Assembly (NCBI RefSeq): GCF_003576645.1
Contig: NC_044927.1
Location: forward strand, 12,918,215-12,982,214
Direction of reading: 5' to 3'
Length of the DNA: 64,000 nucleotides
Source of the DNA: Ipomoea triloba
Lineage: Eukaryota > Streptophyta > Magnoliopsida > Solanales > Convolvulaceae
The notes beneath the pieces were generated by a model. That model searched no databases. It was not told where the DNA came from and saw only the letters and a list, made by a program, of their open reading frames with translations. Below, in pieces: positions 7,350-17,591 of this stretch (positions are counted from its first letter, which is position 1; every line of letters starts with the position of its first letter). The translations under genes and the position numbers were made by a program.

Positions 7350-9914
7350 TCCTCTATACTGTATTCTCAAGCAAGATATCAACAAGAGGATTATTATGAG
7401 GACCAAGGAGGATATAGGCAACCAAGGGGAGGCTATAATGCTCAAGTTTCTAACCCCTATGGTTATAGAGATTATGAGGACTATGAACAACCTTACTCAA
7501 GGACATATGGATCTTCACAAGAAGAATACCAACCAAGAAGGCAATCACTAAGATCTCAATTTGATGAAAATGGTGACTACACCCACTCAAGAAGAGTCAC
7601 ACCACCACCTCAAAGAAGAACCATATATGATGAGCCACCGGAGAGTTACCAAGAGTCTTATCATGGTCACGATTATGAGCATTCAAGCCGGACACAACCA
7701 CTAAGGAGCAACACCTCTTATGATCATTCAATGGAATACCGGACACCAAGGTATTGCTGGGATGATTATGAGGAGGATTATCATGATCAAGAAGACTATT
7801 CTTATGAATACCGGGGGTATAGGAGGAGTGCATCTCACCAAAGCTACAATTCAAAATCTTACCAATCTACCCACTATGACGAGGATGATGACTACCCTCA
7901 ACAAAGAGGATTCTCTAATTCTCAATCCTACGACTCTTACCCATCACAAGCCTACTCTCCACAATCCAACACTCAAAACACACCTCCACCCAAAATGAAA
8001 TCTATTATCGAACACATGTATGACCATTGGTTGAAACCCAAGCCAAGAGACCCAAATGACCGCTTCAAGACCATTGAGGAACACATGCTTGAAGATATGA
8101 ATCGACAAGTGATTTGTTATGCTTGTAAAGGGCCTCACTATAGGTATCAATGCCAAAAGTACCCATACTGCAAGAAATGTAAGACTAACTTCCCATGTGA
8201 ATGTAGGTACAAGCACCATAGGGACGAAGTTGATCATGAGTGCAACCACTATGAGAATGAGGAGTACATGTTGCAACCATATGAGGAGGAAAACACGGAA
8301 AATATGAAGAACAAGATATTGGCAAGGATAGAAGAATTAGAGCAAGAAATGGCCAATATTAGAGAGAAGAGTGAAACAAAGAAAAGGAGTGAAGAAGAAG
8401 CCCCCGTGCTTGAGGAAAACTTAATCCATGAGAGGGAAAATCAAATAAGGGTACAAGTACAAGAGGAGAGTGATGATGATGTGGAGATAGTGTGGGAGGA
8501 TGAGAAGTCTAATGGTGACACCTTCGGTTTCAAAAGTGGTAACATTCTTAACCTTACTTGTGTCACTACTTTTGAGGATATATGTGCCAAATCTTGCGAA
8601 GATCATGGTTGTGATGTTTGTGATGATTTATGTGTGGCTTGTGATGATGTTTGTGATGTTTGTGATGATTTATGTGTGGCTTGTGATGATGTTGATAGTT
8701 CTAATCTTTGTGATGATAAGTATGAAGATTGTGTTGATCCTTGTGCTTATACTTGTGGGGATGATGAAGATTGTGTTGATCCTTGTGCTTATACTTGTGG
8801 GGATGATGATATTGATGTTGATCCTTGTGCTTATACTTGTGGGGATGATGATATTGACAATATTGTTAGTGGGGAAATTATTGTGGATGTTGATGTGAAT
8901 ACCCAATCTTTAAGGAATATATGGGATCTTAGTGCTAAATGTGATGATGATCTTCATGCTAATTCTTCCAATAATTGTGAAAGTGATTCTTTGGAAACTC
9001 ATGACGTTAATCCTTCCAATTCTTGTGAGTCTTTGGAAACTCATGACGTTAATCCTTCCAATTCTTGTGAGAATGCGTCTTGTGGTATTCATGATAATGC
9101 TAATTCTTGTGAGAATGCGTCTTGTGGTATTCATGATAATGCTTTTGAAAATGAGAATGCGTCTTGTGGTATTCATGATAATGCTTTTGAAAATGGTTCT
9201 TGTGATGTTAATGATGTTAATTCTTTCAATTCTAATGATAATGATGGCATTGAGTCGTTTACTTTTGATGATAATTCTTTGTTAAATGAACATGTTGGTG
9301 AATTGCATGATGTGCTTTGTAATGTTGATGATGAATTGAATGTTGTTGATGCTAGTTTGCTTGATTTAAATGATGTTGAATTTGACACTTTCCATGATAA
9401 TTGCCTTGATGATGCTATATATATTCATGATTTGCTTGGTGAAGAAAAGGAGGAAACGGATGGAGATTTAAGGGATGTGTTGTTAAGTAGTGAAAAAGAG
9501 GAGGAGAAGGAAAGTGTGACTATAGAAAAGGAAAATGAAGAAGAAAATTTTGAAAATAAGAATGTGTTGTTTGAGGAAGTTCATTGCAAAATCATAGAAG
9601 AGGAAAAGAAAGAAATAAGGGAAGAGAGTGTACAGGAGGAAGTTGAGGAGAAAGTGAGAAATGATGAAAAGGAGTTTGGTGAAAAGAAGAAAAATGAAGA
9701 AAGAGGTAAGTTGGAAGATAATAGCATACTCATGGACATGGATAGTTGCCAACCTTTGGAAGAGAGTATGCTATGTATAAAATTAAAGGAGTTTGCCAAT
9801 GTCCGGCATTTGAGGGCATATCTTGAAGAAAGAGTGGATGGGGCAAAAGGACTTGTCCCCGTCCAAGTATGTTGGTATGAGGGCTTGAAAGTGGCGTCGG
9901 GCTACGGACGTTAA
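7350..9914 (+). CDS. AthE/AthA ORF2: acidic Cys-repeat protein, unrecognised
   Basis: The frame is open from 7350 to the TAA at 9912-9914. The first in-frame ATG is 7731 (727 residues), but similarly Tyr/Arg/Gln-rich sequence precedes it. An ATA at 7356 may be a mutated original start. From the ATG: a Tyr/Ser/Gln/Asp-rich region; IIEHMYDHWLKPKPRDPNDR (about 91-110); a CX2CX3HX4C zinc-knuckle-like motif (CYACKGPHYRYQC) within a Cys-rich patch; a Glu-rich coiled coil; DDDVEIVWEDE; tandem repeats of CVDPCAYTCGDD (three) and NASCGIHDNA (about three); and an acidic Lys/Glu tail. The VEIVWEDE motif and the C terminus (LEERVDGAKGLVPVQVC) match ORF1, so the genes are paralogous. The knuckle-like motif hints at nucleic-acid binding; nothing else supports a function. 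Confidence 0.7.
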   Translation, partial: SSILYSQARYQQEDYYEDQGGYRQPRGGYNAQVSNPYGYRDYEDYEQPYSRTYGSSQEEYQPRRQSLRSQFDENGDYTHSRRVTPPPQRRTIYDEPPESYQESYHGHDYEHSSRTQPLRSNTSYDHSMEYRTPRYCWDDYEEDYHDQEDYSYEYRGYRRSASHQSYNSKSYQSTHYDEDDDYPQQRGFSNSQSYDSYPSQAYSPQSNTQNTPPPKMKSIIEHMYDHWLKPKPRDPNDRFKTIEEHMLEDMNRQVICYACKGPHYRYQCQKYPYCKKCKTNFPCECRYKHHRDEVDHECNHYENEEYMLQPYEEENTENMKNKILARIEELEQEMANIREKSETKKRSEEEAPVLEENLIHERENQIRVQVQEESDDDVEIVWEDEKSNGDTFGFKSGNILNLTCVTTFEDICAKSCEDHGCDVCDDLCVACDDVCDVCDDLCVACDDVDSSNLCDDKYEDCVDPCAYTCGDDEDCVDPCAYTCGDDDIDVDPCAYTCGDDDIDNIVSGEIIVDVDVNTQSLRNIWDLSAKCDDDLHANSSNNCESDSLETHDVNPSNSCESLETHDVNPSNSCENASCGIHDNANSCENASCGIHDNAFENENASCGIHDNAFENGSCDVNDVNSFNSNDNDGIESFTFDDNSLLNEHVGELHDVLCNVDDELNVVDASLLDLNDVEFDTFHDNCLDDAIYIHDLLGEEKEETDGDLRDVLLSSEKEEEKESVTIEKENEEENFENKNVLFEEVHCKIIEEEKKEIREESVQEEVEEKVRNDEKEFGEKKKNEERGKLEDNSILMDMDSCQPLEESMLCIKLKEFANVRHLRAYLEERVDGAKGLVPVQVCWYEGLKVASGYGR
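8727..8850 (+). repeat. In-frame tandem repeats in ORF2 (CVDPCAYTCGDD units)
   Basis: Three near-identical units reading GTTGATCCTTGTGCTTATAC plus TTGTGGGGATGATGA, all in frame. A preceding array of GATGTTTGTGATGATT-type units (about 8610-8690) is simpler. Repeat length is a multiple of three, so expansions keep the frame open. Confidence 0.8.
9071..9192 (+). repeat. In-frame tandem repeats in ORF2 (NASCGIHDNA units)
   Basis: The segment AATGCGTCTTGTGGTATTCA plus TGATAATGCT appears three times, separated by 9-15 bases, all in frame. An ETHDVNPSNSCE repeat of two units lies just upstream (about 8995-9070). Confidence 0.8.
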
Positions 9915-9925
9915 ACGGAGTGCTT

Positions 9926-9943
9926 CTCGGGAGGCAACCCGAG
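9926..9943 (+). other. Post-ORF hairpin after ORF2
   Basis: CTCGGG and CCCGAG arms around AGGCAA. Compared with the AthB2 version (CTTGGG/CCCAAG around the same loop), one pair changes from T-A to C-G, keeping the stem. Confidence 0.6.
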
Positions 9944-10870
9944 GTTATCTTACATTTTTATGCATTTTGTTTTTGTTGTTTACTTTTGCTTTCAATAAGT
10001 TTTGCATTAATGGAAGTTAAATTCTCTAATATGGTTTGTAGTATTGCAATGTGTTTGTTGATGGTGTAGGAAAATTGATAAATGGCTCAAAGCTAAGAGG
10101 ATGATTAAAAGCAATGTACTTGAAGAGAAGCAATAAGGGAGTCTCTTTATCTCTCTTGTCTTTTGTGTTTACCTATATGCTTTCATTTCTGAAGTGTGGA
10201 AACCGGGAGATGGCGTGACTTTGCATTGCATGTTTTGAATCCTTCATAAAAGCATTTTCTGTGATCCTATAGCCCATAGCACACTTCTAAAGTGTGGAAA
10301 AGGGGCATAGTTGTGTTGAGACCTTTGACTTTCCCACCTTGTGCATAGTGTGAACATCGAGGACGATGTTCCTTTTAAAGTGTGGAAAGGGAAGCACCTT
10401 TGTGCTTAAAAACTTTGATCTACAAAGTGATGCTTAGCGTAGAATTTTGTATATGTTTGAAATGAATACATTGTTTAATCTATCTTAGAAAATGCGTGCT
10501 TTGAAGGAAGGTTTGATTCTCAATTTGGAATATCCCTTGAAATAAAACTCTTGTACACTTTTTAAAAGTTGTTGGTTTGTGTATGCTTGTATGATGTTCA
10601 CCTCTCATTTAGTCCGGACCATGGTCAAGGAGGTAACGAAGTGGGAGTGTGCACCTATCAACCCTAGTAAGATAATGCTACTAAGCCCAGAAAATGAACA
10701 TAATTTTCTTTACTTTTGCTCTCCCGAAGGCGGCGTGAGGGGTTGTGAAGGTGTTGCTTGTTATATTTTGTTCAAAAAAGAGCCCAATGAGGCCAAAACC
10801 CCAAAAGAGCCCAATGTGGCCACCTTAGGAATATGGAAAAAAGGAGAACCGTCTTGCTATGACATTTGGG

Positions 10871-11154
10871 GCAACCATTGCACCGTCTTCGAAAAAGCGT
10901 GGATATCCACGTGAAGTCGGTTGTCCCGATGCAAGGTCTTGGGAGACGAGAAAATTTAAGAGAGCCATTCCGCCAAGATTCGGGCACCCATTGCACCGTC
11001 TTCGAAAAAACATGGAGATCCATGTGAAGTCGGGTAGCCCGATGAGGTTATCTTGGGGAATGGGAAAATGAGAGATCTATCCTGTTAGGTCCGGGCACCC
11101 ATTGCACCGTTCTCGAAAAAGCATGGAGCTCCATGTGAGATCGGGTGACCCGAT
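10871..11154 (+). repeat. Three-unit structured repeat in the AthE 3' UTR
   Basis: Each unit reads CCATTGCACCG, then TTCGAAAAA or TCTCGAAAAA, then a palindrome, then a GTGAAGTCGGGT-type stretch (or close variant) and CCCGATG. The palindromes are CGTGGATATCCACG (10898-10911), CATGGAGATCCATG (11011-11024) and CATGGAGCTCCATG (11122-11135). Single units occur in the UTRs of AthA (16973, 17090), AthB1 (23786), AthB2 (59911) and AthD (50379, minus). Confidence 0.65.
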
Positions 11155-11558
11155 GGTTGGTCCTGAGGGGTAGTAGTAACTCGTGTTAGCCTTTTTCACA
11201 CTAGTATTTACGGGGCTTGAGGTTACAAGGGTGGTCGTATAGGGTTGACTTGTGCACATCATTCCCACTAGTTGGCTCGGCTAGTGGCCCGTTCTAAATG
11301 GTTGGTGAACCCCCGTTTGGATTGCATGCTTGAAATATGTGAAAAAAAAAGTTATTGAATTGGATTGTTTTAGCAAAAGGGCTTTGTTTCTTGGGATATT
11401 CGTTATTGAGAATCAAGGGTTCGTTTGAAGGCACATTTTCATGATAGCATAAAGATTGTATTGATTTCAAATATGTGTATCGTTCTCTTGTCTTAGCTTG
11501 CTTGCATATCAAAGTTTGTGGCATCCTTTGCACTTATGTGTTGCTTGTTCAAGGATAG

Positions 11559-11578
11559 CTTGCTTGAGGACAAGCAAG
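11559..11578 (+). other. Terminal AGGA-loop hairpin beside the AthE polypurine tract
   Basis: CTTGCTTG and CAAGCAAG pair perfectly around AGGA. The polypurine tract AAAGTGTGGAAA follows, and the LTR starts 20 bases after the hairpin. Confidence 0.65.
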
Positions 11579-12386
11579 TCTTAAAGTGTGGAAATTTTGA
11601 TAAGTGCAAAAGACGCCACATTTACAAGGTCGTTCTAGGATCATCTTGCACATAATCGAAAGCTTTTATGTTTGATTTGGCCCTCAATTGCGTTAAAATG
11701 CTTGTTATTGCCATTGGACCCCGTTCCACACTTGGTTAATCATTTTGTAGGTAAAAAGATGGGCAAAAAGGCAGAAAATGGCTAGATTTCGGAGAAGGAT
11801 TCACGAGTCGAAGTTGGAGTGCAAAATAGACCATGGACGCACTGTGGACGCTCTGTGGACGCGCGTCCACCCTTGCGTCCAACTTTTCGTTCTCTGATTC
11901 TCGCACAGCAGAACCGAAGTCTGCTGTGGACGCGAGGCGGACGCGCCTTGGACGCCCGCGTCCAATTTTAAGGCTACAGAAGTTTGTTCGCTCTGCTATG
12001 GACGCGCAGTGGACGCGGGGTGGACGCCCGCGTCCAAAATTCGAGCCTCTGAAGTTGAAGTCTGGACGCAACGCACACTGGTAGACGCGCCCATGGACGC
12101 GCGTCCACCCTGGCGTCCATCGCGGAACTTGGCGGCTTTTGCAAGGATTAAAAGGGGAATTGAGCCATTTTGCAGGGGATCCTTCACACTTCAATTTTAG
12201 ATCAGTTTAGAATATTTCTCTCTCTAGGATTAGCCTAGAGAGATCTCCCCCAAGTCACTCCACATTGCAATTCTTAGGTTTAGATTAGAATTAGAGAAGA
12301 ATTCCATTGTTGCAAGATTGAGATCAACATTCAAGTTCAATTTCAAAGTTCAAATCCCTAGCTAAGTCTTCATTTTAATTTCTTGT

Positions 12387-12387
12387 N
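12387..12387. other. Single-N contig join with repeated flanks
   Basis: Sequence from 12388 restarts at the equivalent of 10705 and matches it through 14054, judging from identical translated frames and matching lines at constant offset 1683. Most likely two overlapping contigs were concatenated. Confidence 0.75.
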
Positions 12388-14054
12388 TTTCTTTACTTTT
12401 GCTCTCCCGAAGGCGGCGTGAGGGGTTGTGAAGGTGTTGCTTGTTATATTTTGTTCAAAAAAGAGCCCAATGAGGCCAAAACCCCAAAAGAGCCCAATGT
12501 GGCCACCTTAGGAATATGGAAAAAAGGAGAACCGTCTTGCTATGACATTTGGGGCAACCATTGCACCGTCTTCGAAAAAGCGTGGATATCCACGTGAAGT
12601 CGGTTGTCCCGATGCAAGGTCTTGGGAGACGAGAAAATTTAAGAGAGCCATTCCGCCAAGATTCGGGCACCCATTGCACCGTCTTCGAAAAAACATGGAG
12701 ATCCATGTGAAGTCGGGTAGCCCGATGAGGTTATCTTGGGGAATGGGAAAATGAGAGATCTATCCTGTTAGGTCCGGGCACCCATTGCACCGTTCTCGAA
12801 AAAGCATGGAGCTCCATGTGAGATCGGGTGACCCGATGGTTGGTCCTGAGGGGTAGTAGTAACTCGTGTTAGCCTTTTTCACACTAGTATTTACGGGGCT
12901 TGAGGTTACAAGGGTGGTCGTATAGGGTTGACTTGTGCACATCATTCCCACTAGTTGGCTCGGCTAGTGGCCCGTTCTAAATGGTTGGTGAACCCCCGTT
13001 TGGATTGCATGCTTGAAATATGTGAAAAAAAAAGTTATTGAATTGGATTGTTTTAGCAAAAGGGCTTTGTTTCTTGGGATATTCGTTATTGAGAATCAAG
13101 GGTTCGTTTGAAGGCACATTTTCATGATAGCATAAAGATTGTATTGATTTCAAATATGTGTATCGTTCTCTTGTCTTAGCTTGCTTGCATATCAAAGTTT
13201 GTGGCATCCTTTGCACTTATGTGTTGCTTGTTCAAGGATAGCTTGCTTGAGGACAAGCAAGTCTTAAAGTGTGGAAATTTTGATAAGTGCAAAAGACGCC
13301 ACATTTACAAGGTCGTTCTAGGATCATCTTGCACATAATCGAAAGCTTTTATGTTTGATTTGGCCCTCAATTGCGTTAAAATGCTTGTTATTGCCATTGG
13401 ACCCCGTTCCACACTTGGTTAATCATTTTGTAGGTAAAAAGATGGGCAAAAAGGCAGAAAATGGCTAGATTTCGGAGAAGGATTCACGAGTCGAAGTTGG
13501 AGTGCAAAATAGACCATGGACGCACTGTGGACGCTCTGTGGACGCGCGTCCACCCTTGCGTCCAACTTTTCGTTCTCTGATTCTCGCACAGCAGAACCGA
13601 AGTCTGCTGTGGACGCGAGGCGGACGCGCCTTGGACGCCCGCGTCCAATTTTAAGGCTACAGAAGTTTGTTCGCTCTGCTATGGACGCGCAGTGGACGCG
13701 GGGTGGACGCCCGCGTCCAAAATTCGAGCCTCTGAAGTTGAAGTCTGGACGCAACGCACACTGGTAGACGCGCCCATGGACGCGCGTCCACCCTGGCGTC
13801 CATCGCGGAACTTGGCGGCTTTTGCAAGGATTAAAAGGGGAATTGAGCCATTTTGCAGGGGATCCTTCACACTTCAATTTTAGATCAGTTTAGAATATTT
13901 CTCTCTCTAGGATTAGCCTAGAGAGATCTCCCCCAAGTCACTCCACATTGCAATTCTTAGGTTTAGATTAGAATTAGAGAAGAATTCCATTGTTGCAAGA
14001 TTGAGATCAACATTCAAGTTCAATTTCAAAGTTCAAATCCCTAGCTAAGTCTTC

Positions 14055-14055
14055 N
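14055..14055. other. Single-N contig join with repeated flanks
   Basis: 14056-14105 repeats 12337-12386, so the contig after this N overlaps the one ending at 12386 by 50 bases. Confidence 0.75.
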
Positions 14056-14826
14056 TCAATTTCAAAGTTCAAATCCCTAGCTAAGTCTTCATTTTAATTT
14101 CTTGTCATTACTTTTGCATTTTGCTATTTCAATTCCAAGTATGATTAGGTAGATCTTTGTGGATTTGTATTGAGCAATGTTGTATGGATGTTCTTGAGCT
14201 TTGAATGGATCCATTAGGTTGCAATTGCTTGATTATGAGTTTGATTGTGTGAGTGGTGATCCACTTTGACTCTTGTGTAGGGGTGATCAACCTATATGAG
14301 AGGAGTTTGGAGAAGGAGTCTCATCTACGAGAGTAGAGTTACTCCTTAGCCTAGCCTAGCACATTTCCCTCTCACCTTTGAGAAAAGGGAGAAGTGGAAG
14401 ATAAGAAGCACATAACGTGTTTGACAAAATGCCTCTCCTAGCCTAGTGATCACAAGGATGACATTACGGTCTAAGGAGTGAGTCCATTGACCACGAGAGT
14501 GGCGGTGGTGTTGGTGACCTTGTCTCATTTTCGTTATCTAAGTGTTGCTAGCCTAATATCTTAGGAAATCAAGGATACCTATATAAGTTGCAAGATCCAA
14601 ATCCTCCTTTTCCATTGATTGTTTCCAACGTTTTGTTCCTTATTTTCATGATGTTTCATGCGCATTTCTTACTATGTTTGGGTTAGCTTTCAAACACTAA
14701 ACACTCTTGTGCTTAATCCCCTTACCGCTCGAATTCCCTCCTTGCCATCCTTAGAGAACGATACTCGGAAATCTTTCCGTTTTAACACCTACTTCTTTCC
14801 ATCCACCGCGAAAACTACATTCATCA

Positions 14827-17591
14827 AATGCCCTGTTTTGGTTTATTTTCTAGAATCGCAAATGAAGAGCTGCATATAATTGTTGTGTCGGATGTAGTCT
14901 GTTTGTTAGAACTGTTTTAGCCCAGTTCACACTTTTAAGTGTGGAAAAGGGGCGTGTGTAGAACCCTTAAACATATATCCTTTTTCCTCCGTTCCTTATG
15001 GAAACATCGAGGACGGTGTTTATTTTTAAGTGTGGAAAGGGTGTATGCTTCTTGAAACAGTTGATTAATTAAGTGATAAGGTATAGGAACCTAGAGGGTG
15101 TGTTATTACCAATACTATCTAAGAGGGCTCCTAACCTTGTGCCAAGGATTGAATGTCTTAAATATGCTTTGGAAGTTTCACTCTGCACCAAGTTGCACAT
15201 TCCGACCCCAATTGAAAATTTTTAATGAGTGTTTGCATGTTTTCACCTTGTATTTTATTTGGACCTCAGTCAAGGATCTCTCAAAGTGGGAGTGTGAATC
15301 CTTTGAGTTTTAGAAAGATAAGAATAGCGAAGCCTGGAAACTGAATTAATCTCAGCAGGACATGGGGCAAAAGGAGAGCCTAAGTGAGCTATGAGTGAAA
15401 ACAATCCCTAATCCCTAGAAAAAGGCACGAGGGGTTGATATGGTGAAACATGAATAAAGGCAAAAAGGCCATTCCTAGAGATAAAAGTGAGTTTNTCAAT
15501 TTCAAAGTTCAAATCCCTAGCTAAGTCTTCATTTTAATTTCTTGTCATTACTTTTGCATTTTGCTATTTCAATTCCAAGTATGATTAGGTAGATCTTTGT
15601 GGATTTGTATTGAGCAATGTTGTATGGATGTTCTTGAGCTTTGAATGGATCCATTAGGTTGCAATTGCTTGATTATGAGTTTGATTGTGTGAGTGGTGAT
15701 CCACTTTGACTCTTGTGTAGGGGTGATCAACCTATATGAGAGGAGTTTGGAGAAGGAGTCTCATCTACGAGAGTAGAGTTACTCCTTAGCCTAGCCTAGC
15801 ACATTTCCCTCTCACCTTTGAGAAAAGGGAGAAGTGGAAGATAAGAAGCACATAACGTGTTTGACAAAATGCCTCTCCTAGCCTAGTGATCACAAGGATG
15901 ACATTACGGTCTAAGGAGTGAGTCCATTGACCACGAGAGTGGCGGTGGTGTTGGTGACCTTGTCTCATTTTCGTTATCTAAGTGTTGCTAGCCTAATATC
16001 TTAGGAAATCAAGGATACCTATATAAGTTGCAAGATCCAAATCCTCCTTTTCCATTGATTGTTTCCAACGTTTTGTTCCTTATTTTCATGATGTTTCATG
16101 CGCATTTCTTACTATGTTTGGGTTAGCTTTCAAACACTAAACACTCTTGTGCTTAATCCCCTTACCGCTCGAATTCCCTCCTTGCCATCCTTAGAGAACG
16201 ATACTCGGAAATCTTTCCGTTTTAACACCTACTTCTTTCCATCCACCGCGAAAACTACATTCATCAAATGCCCTGTTTTGGTTTATTTTCTAGAATCGCA
16301 AATGAAGAGCTGCATATAATTGTTGTGTCGGATGTAGTCTGTTTGTTAGAACTGTTTTAGCCCAGTTCACACTTTTAAGTGTGGAAAAGGGGCGTGTGTA
16401 GAACCCTTAAACATATATCCTTTTTCCTCCGTTCCTTATGGAAACATCGAGGACGGTGTTTATTTTTAAGTGTGGAAAGGGTGTATGCTTCTTGAAACAG
16501 TTGATTAATTAAGTGATAAGGTATAGGAACCTAGAGGGTGTGTTATTACCAATACTATCTAAGAGGGCTCCTAACCTTGTGCCAAGGATTGAATGTCTTA
16601 AATATGCTTTGGAAGTTTCACTCTGCACCAAGTTGCACATTCCGACCCCAATTGAAAATTTTTAATGAGTGTTTGCATGTTTTCACCTTGTATTTTATTT
16701 GGACCTCAGTCAAGGATCTCTCAAAGTGGGAGTGTGAATCCTTTGAGTTTTAGAAAGATAAGAATAGCGAAGCCTGGAAACTGAATTAATCTCAGCAGGA
16801 CATGGGGCAAAAGGAGAGCCTAAGTGAGCTATGAGTGAAAACAATCCCTAATCCCTAGAAAAAGGCACGAGGGGTTGATATGGTGAAACATGAATAAAGG
16901 CAAAAAGGCCATTCCTAGAGATAAAAGTGAGTTTAGCCATCTTGTCTGGATAAGGGGTAACCATTGCATTGTCATGGATCTCCATGTGAAGTCGGTTGCC
17001 CCGAAGAGATCTTGAAAGATGAGAAAATAGAGAGGAGGTGAGCCACTTCGCTAGAATTCAGGCACCCATTGCACTGACCTTCGAAAAAGCATGGATCTCC
17101 ATGTGAAGTCGGGTAGCCTGATGACGTTATCCTAGGAAGTGAAAAAATAGAGTGATCGCCCAAGCCATGGCGATGAGCGGTCCATGTCCCTGCCCTCACT
17201 TATATAATGTAAAGAGGCTTTGGTGTTAGGTTGGAAATTGGCCAAGGGGTGAGCATCGGTCCCACTAGTCGGATCGGCTGGAGGCCCCTAGAAAATACAA
17301 GGTGAAAACTCTTTTGTCACTTGCATGCTTGAAAGGTGTGAACAAAAATCTTCTCATGAAATATCCATCTCTCAAGACCTTGACTTCCTTAGCATATTTC
17401 TTACATTTGGTTGGCACGAGTTTAGCAGTCTTGGTAGATAGTGTAGGGGATTTCACCCGCTCAACTCCGAACACCTACACATCACTTGATTGGTTAACCG
17501 TGAAAGAAAGAACTATCCTTGGTGCTTACATGATTAGGGCTTAGAAAAGTATGCTTGCTTGAGGACAAGCAAGGTTTAAGTGTGGAAACTT
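14827..17591 (+). other. AthA 3' UTR (partly falsely duplicated)
   Basis: No convincing gene. AGGA-loop hairpins lie at 15002-15021 and, in the duplicate, 16442-16461, each followed by TTTTTAAGTGTGGAAAGGG. Structured palindromes CATGGATCTCCATG lie at 16973-16986 and 17090-17103. The terminal hairpin 17554-17573 (CTTGCTTG/CAAGCAAG, loop AGGA) precedes the polypurine tract AAGTGTGGAAACTT and the 3' LTR. Confidence 0.7.
15495..15495. other. Single-N contig join; 1439 bp repeated
   Basis: 15496-16934 repeats 14056-15494 at offset 1440, including identical translated frames. Probably a false duplication. Confidence 0.75.

Larger units (their letters stand above)
9944..11597 (+). other. AthE 3' UTR with structured repeats and polypurine tracts
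   Basis: No coding frame is convincing. It contains several AAGTGTGG motifs, an AGGA-loop hairpin at 10352-10371 followed by TTTTAAAGTGTGGAAAGGG, three 60-base structured repeats (10871-10932, 10984-11044, 11095-11154), a partly paired CCCACTAGTTGG motif (11264-11275), and the terminal AGGA hairpin at 11559-11578. The terminal polypurine tract AAAGTGTGGAAA runs into LTR start 11598. Confidence 0.7.
11598..14826 (+). repeat. AthE 3' LTR, falsely duplicated by N joins
   Basis: Starts TGATAAGTGCAAAAGACGCC after a polypurine tract and ends ...ATTCATCA at 14826. It carries GGACGC...GCGTCC palindromic units (about 11830-12120) instead of the CACACGCGTGTG type, then TTAAAAGG. 12388-14054 repeats 10705-12371, so the real LTR is probably 11598-12386 joined to 14106-14826, about 1.5 kb. 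No PBS follows it, so it is a 3' LTR. AthE's 5' LTR is missing. Confidence 0.7.

Noticed and set aside
8500..8906. Met/Leu/Val-rich frame on plus and Ile/Thr-rich frame on minus overlapping ORF2
   Set aside because: Shadows of the GATGATGTT-type repeats; composition is low complexity and the ORF2 frame explains the region.
11736..12194. 152-residue minus-strand frame rich in Arg/Ala, repeated at 13419-13877
   Set aside because: It arises from the GGACGC/GCGTCC palindromic units of the AthE LTR and from the false duplication; its frames on both strands are equally open, typical of palindromic repeats.
12388..16934. Genuine tandem amplification of the AthE LTR
   Set aside because: The repeats appear exact and are bordered by single Ns with a short contig overlap, which fits assembly concatenation better than biology; long reads could reverse this.
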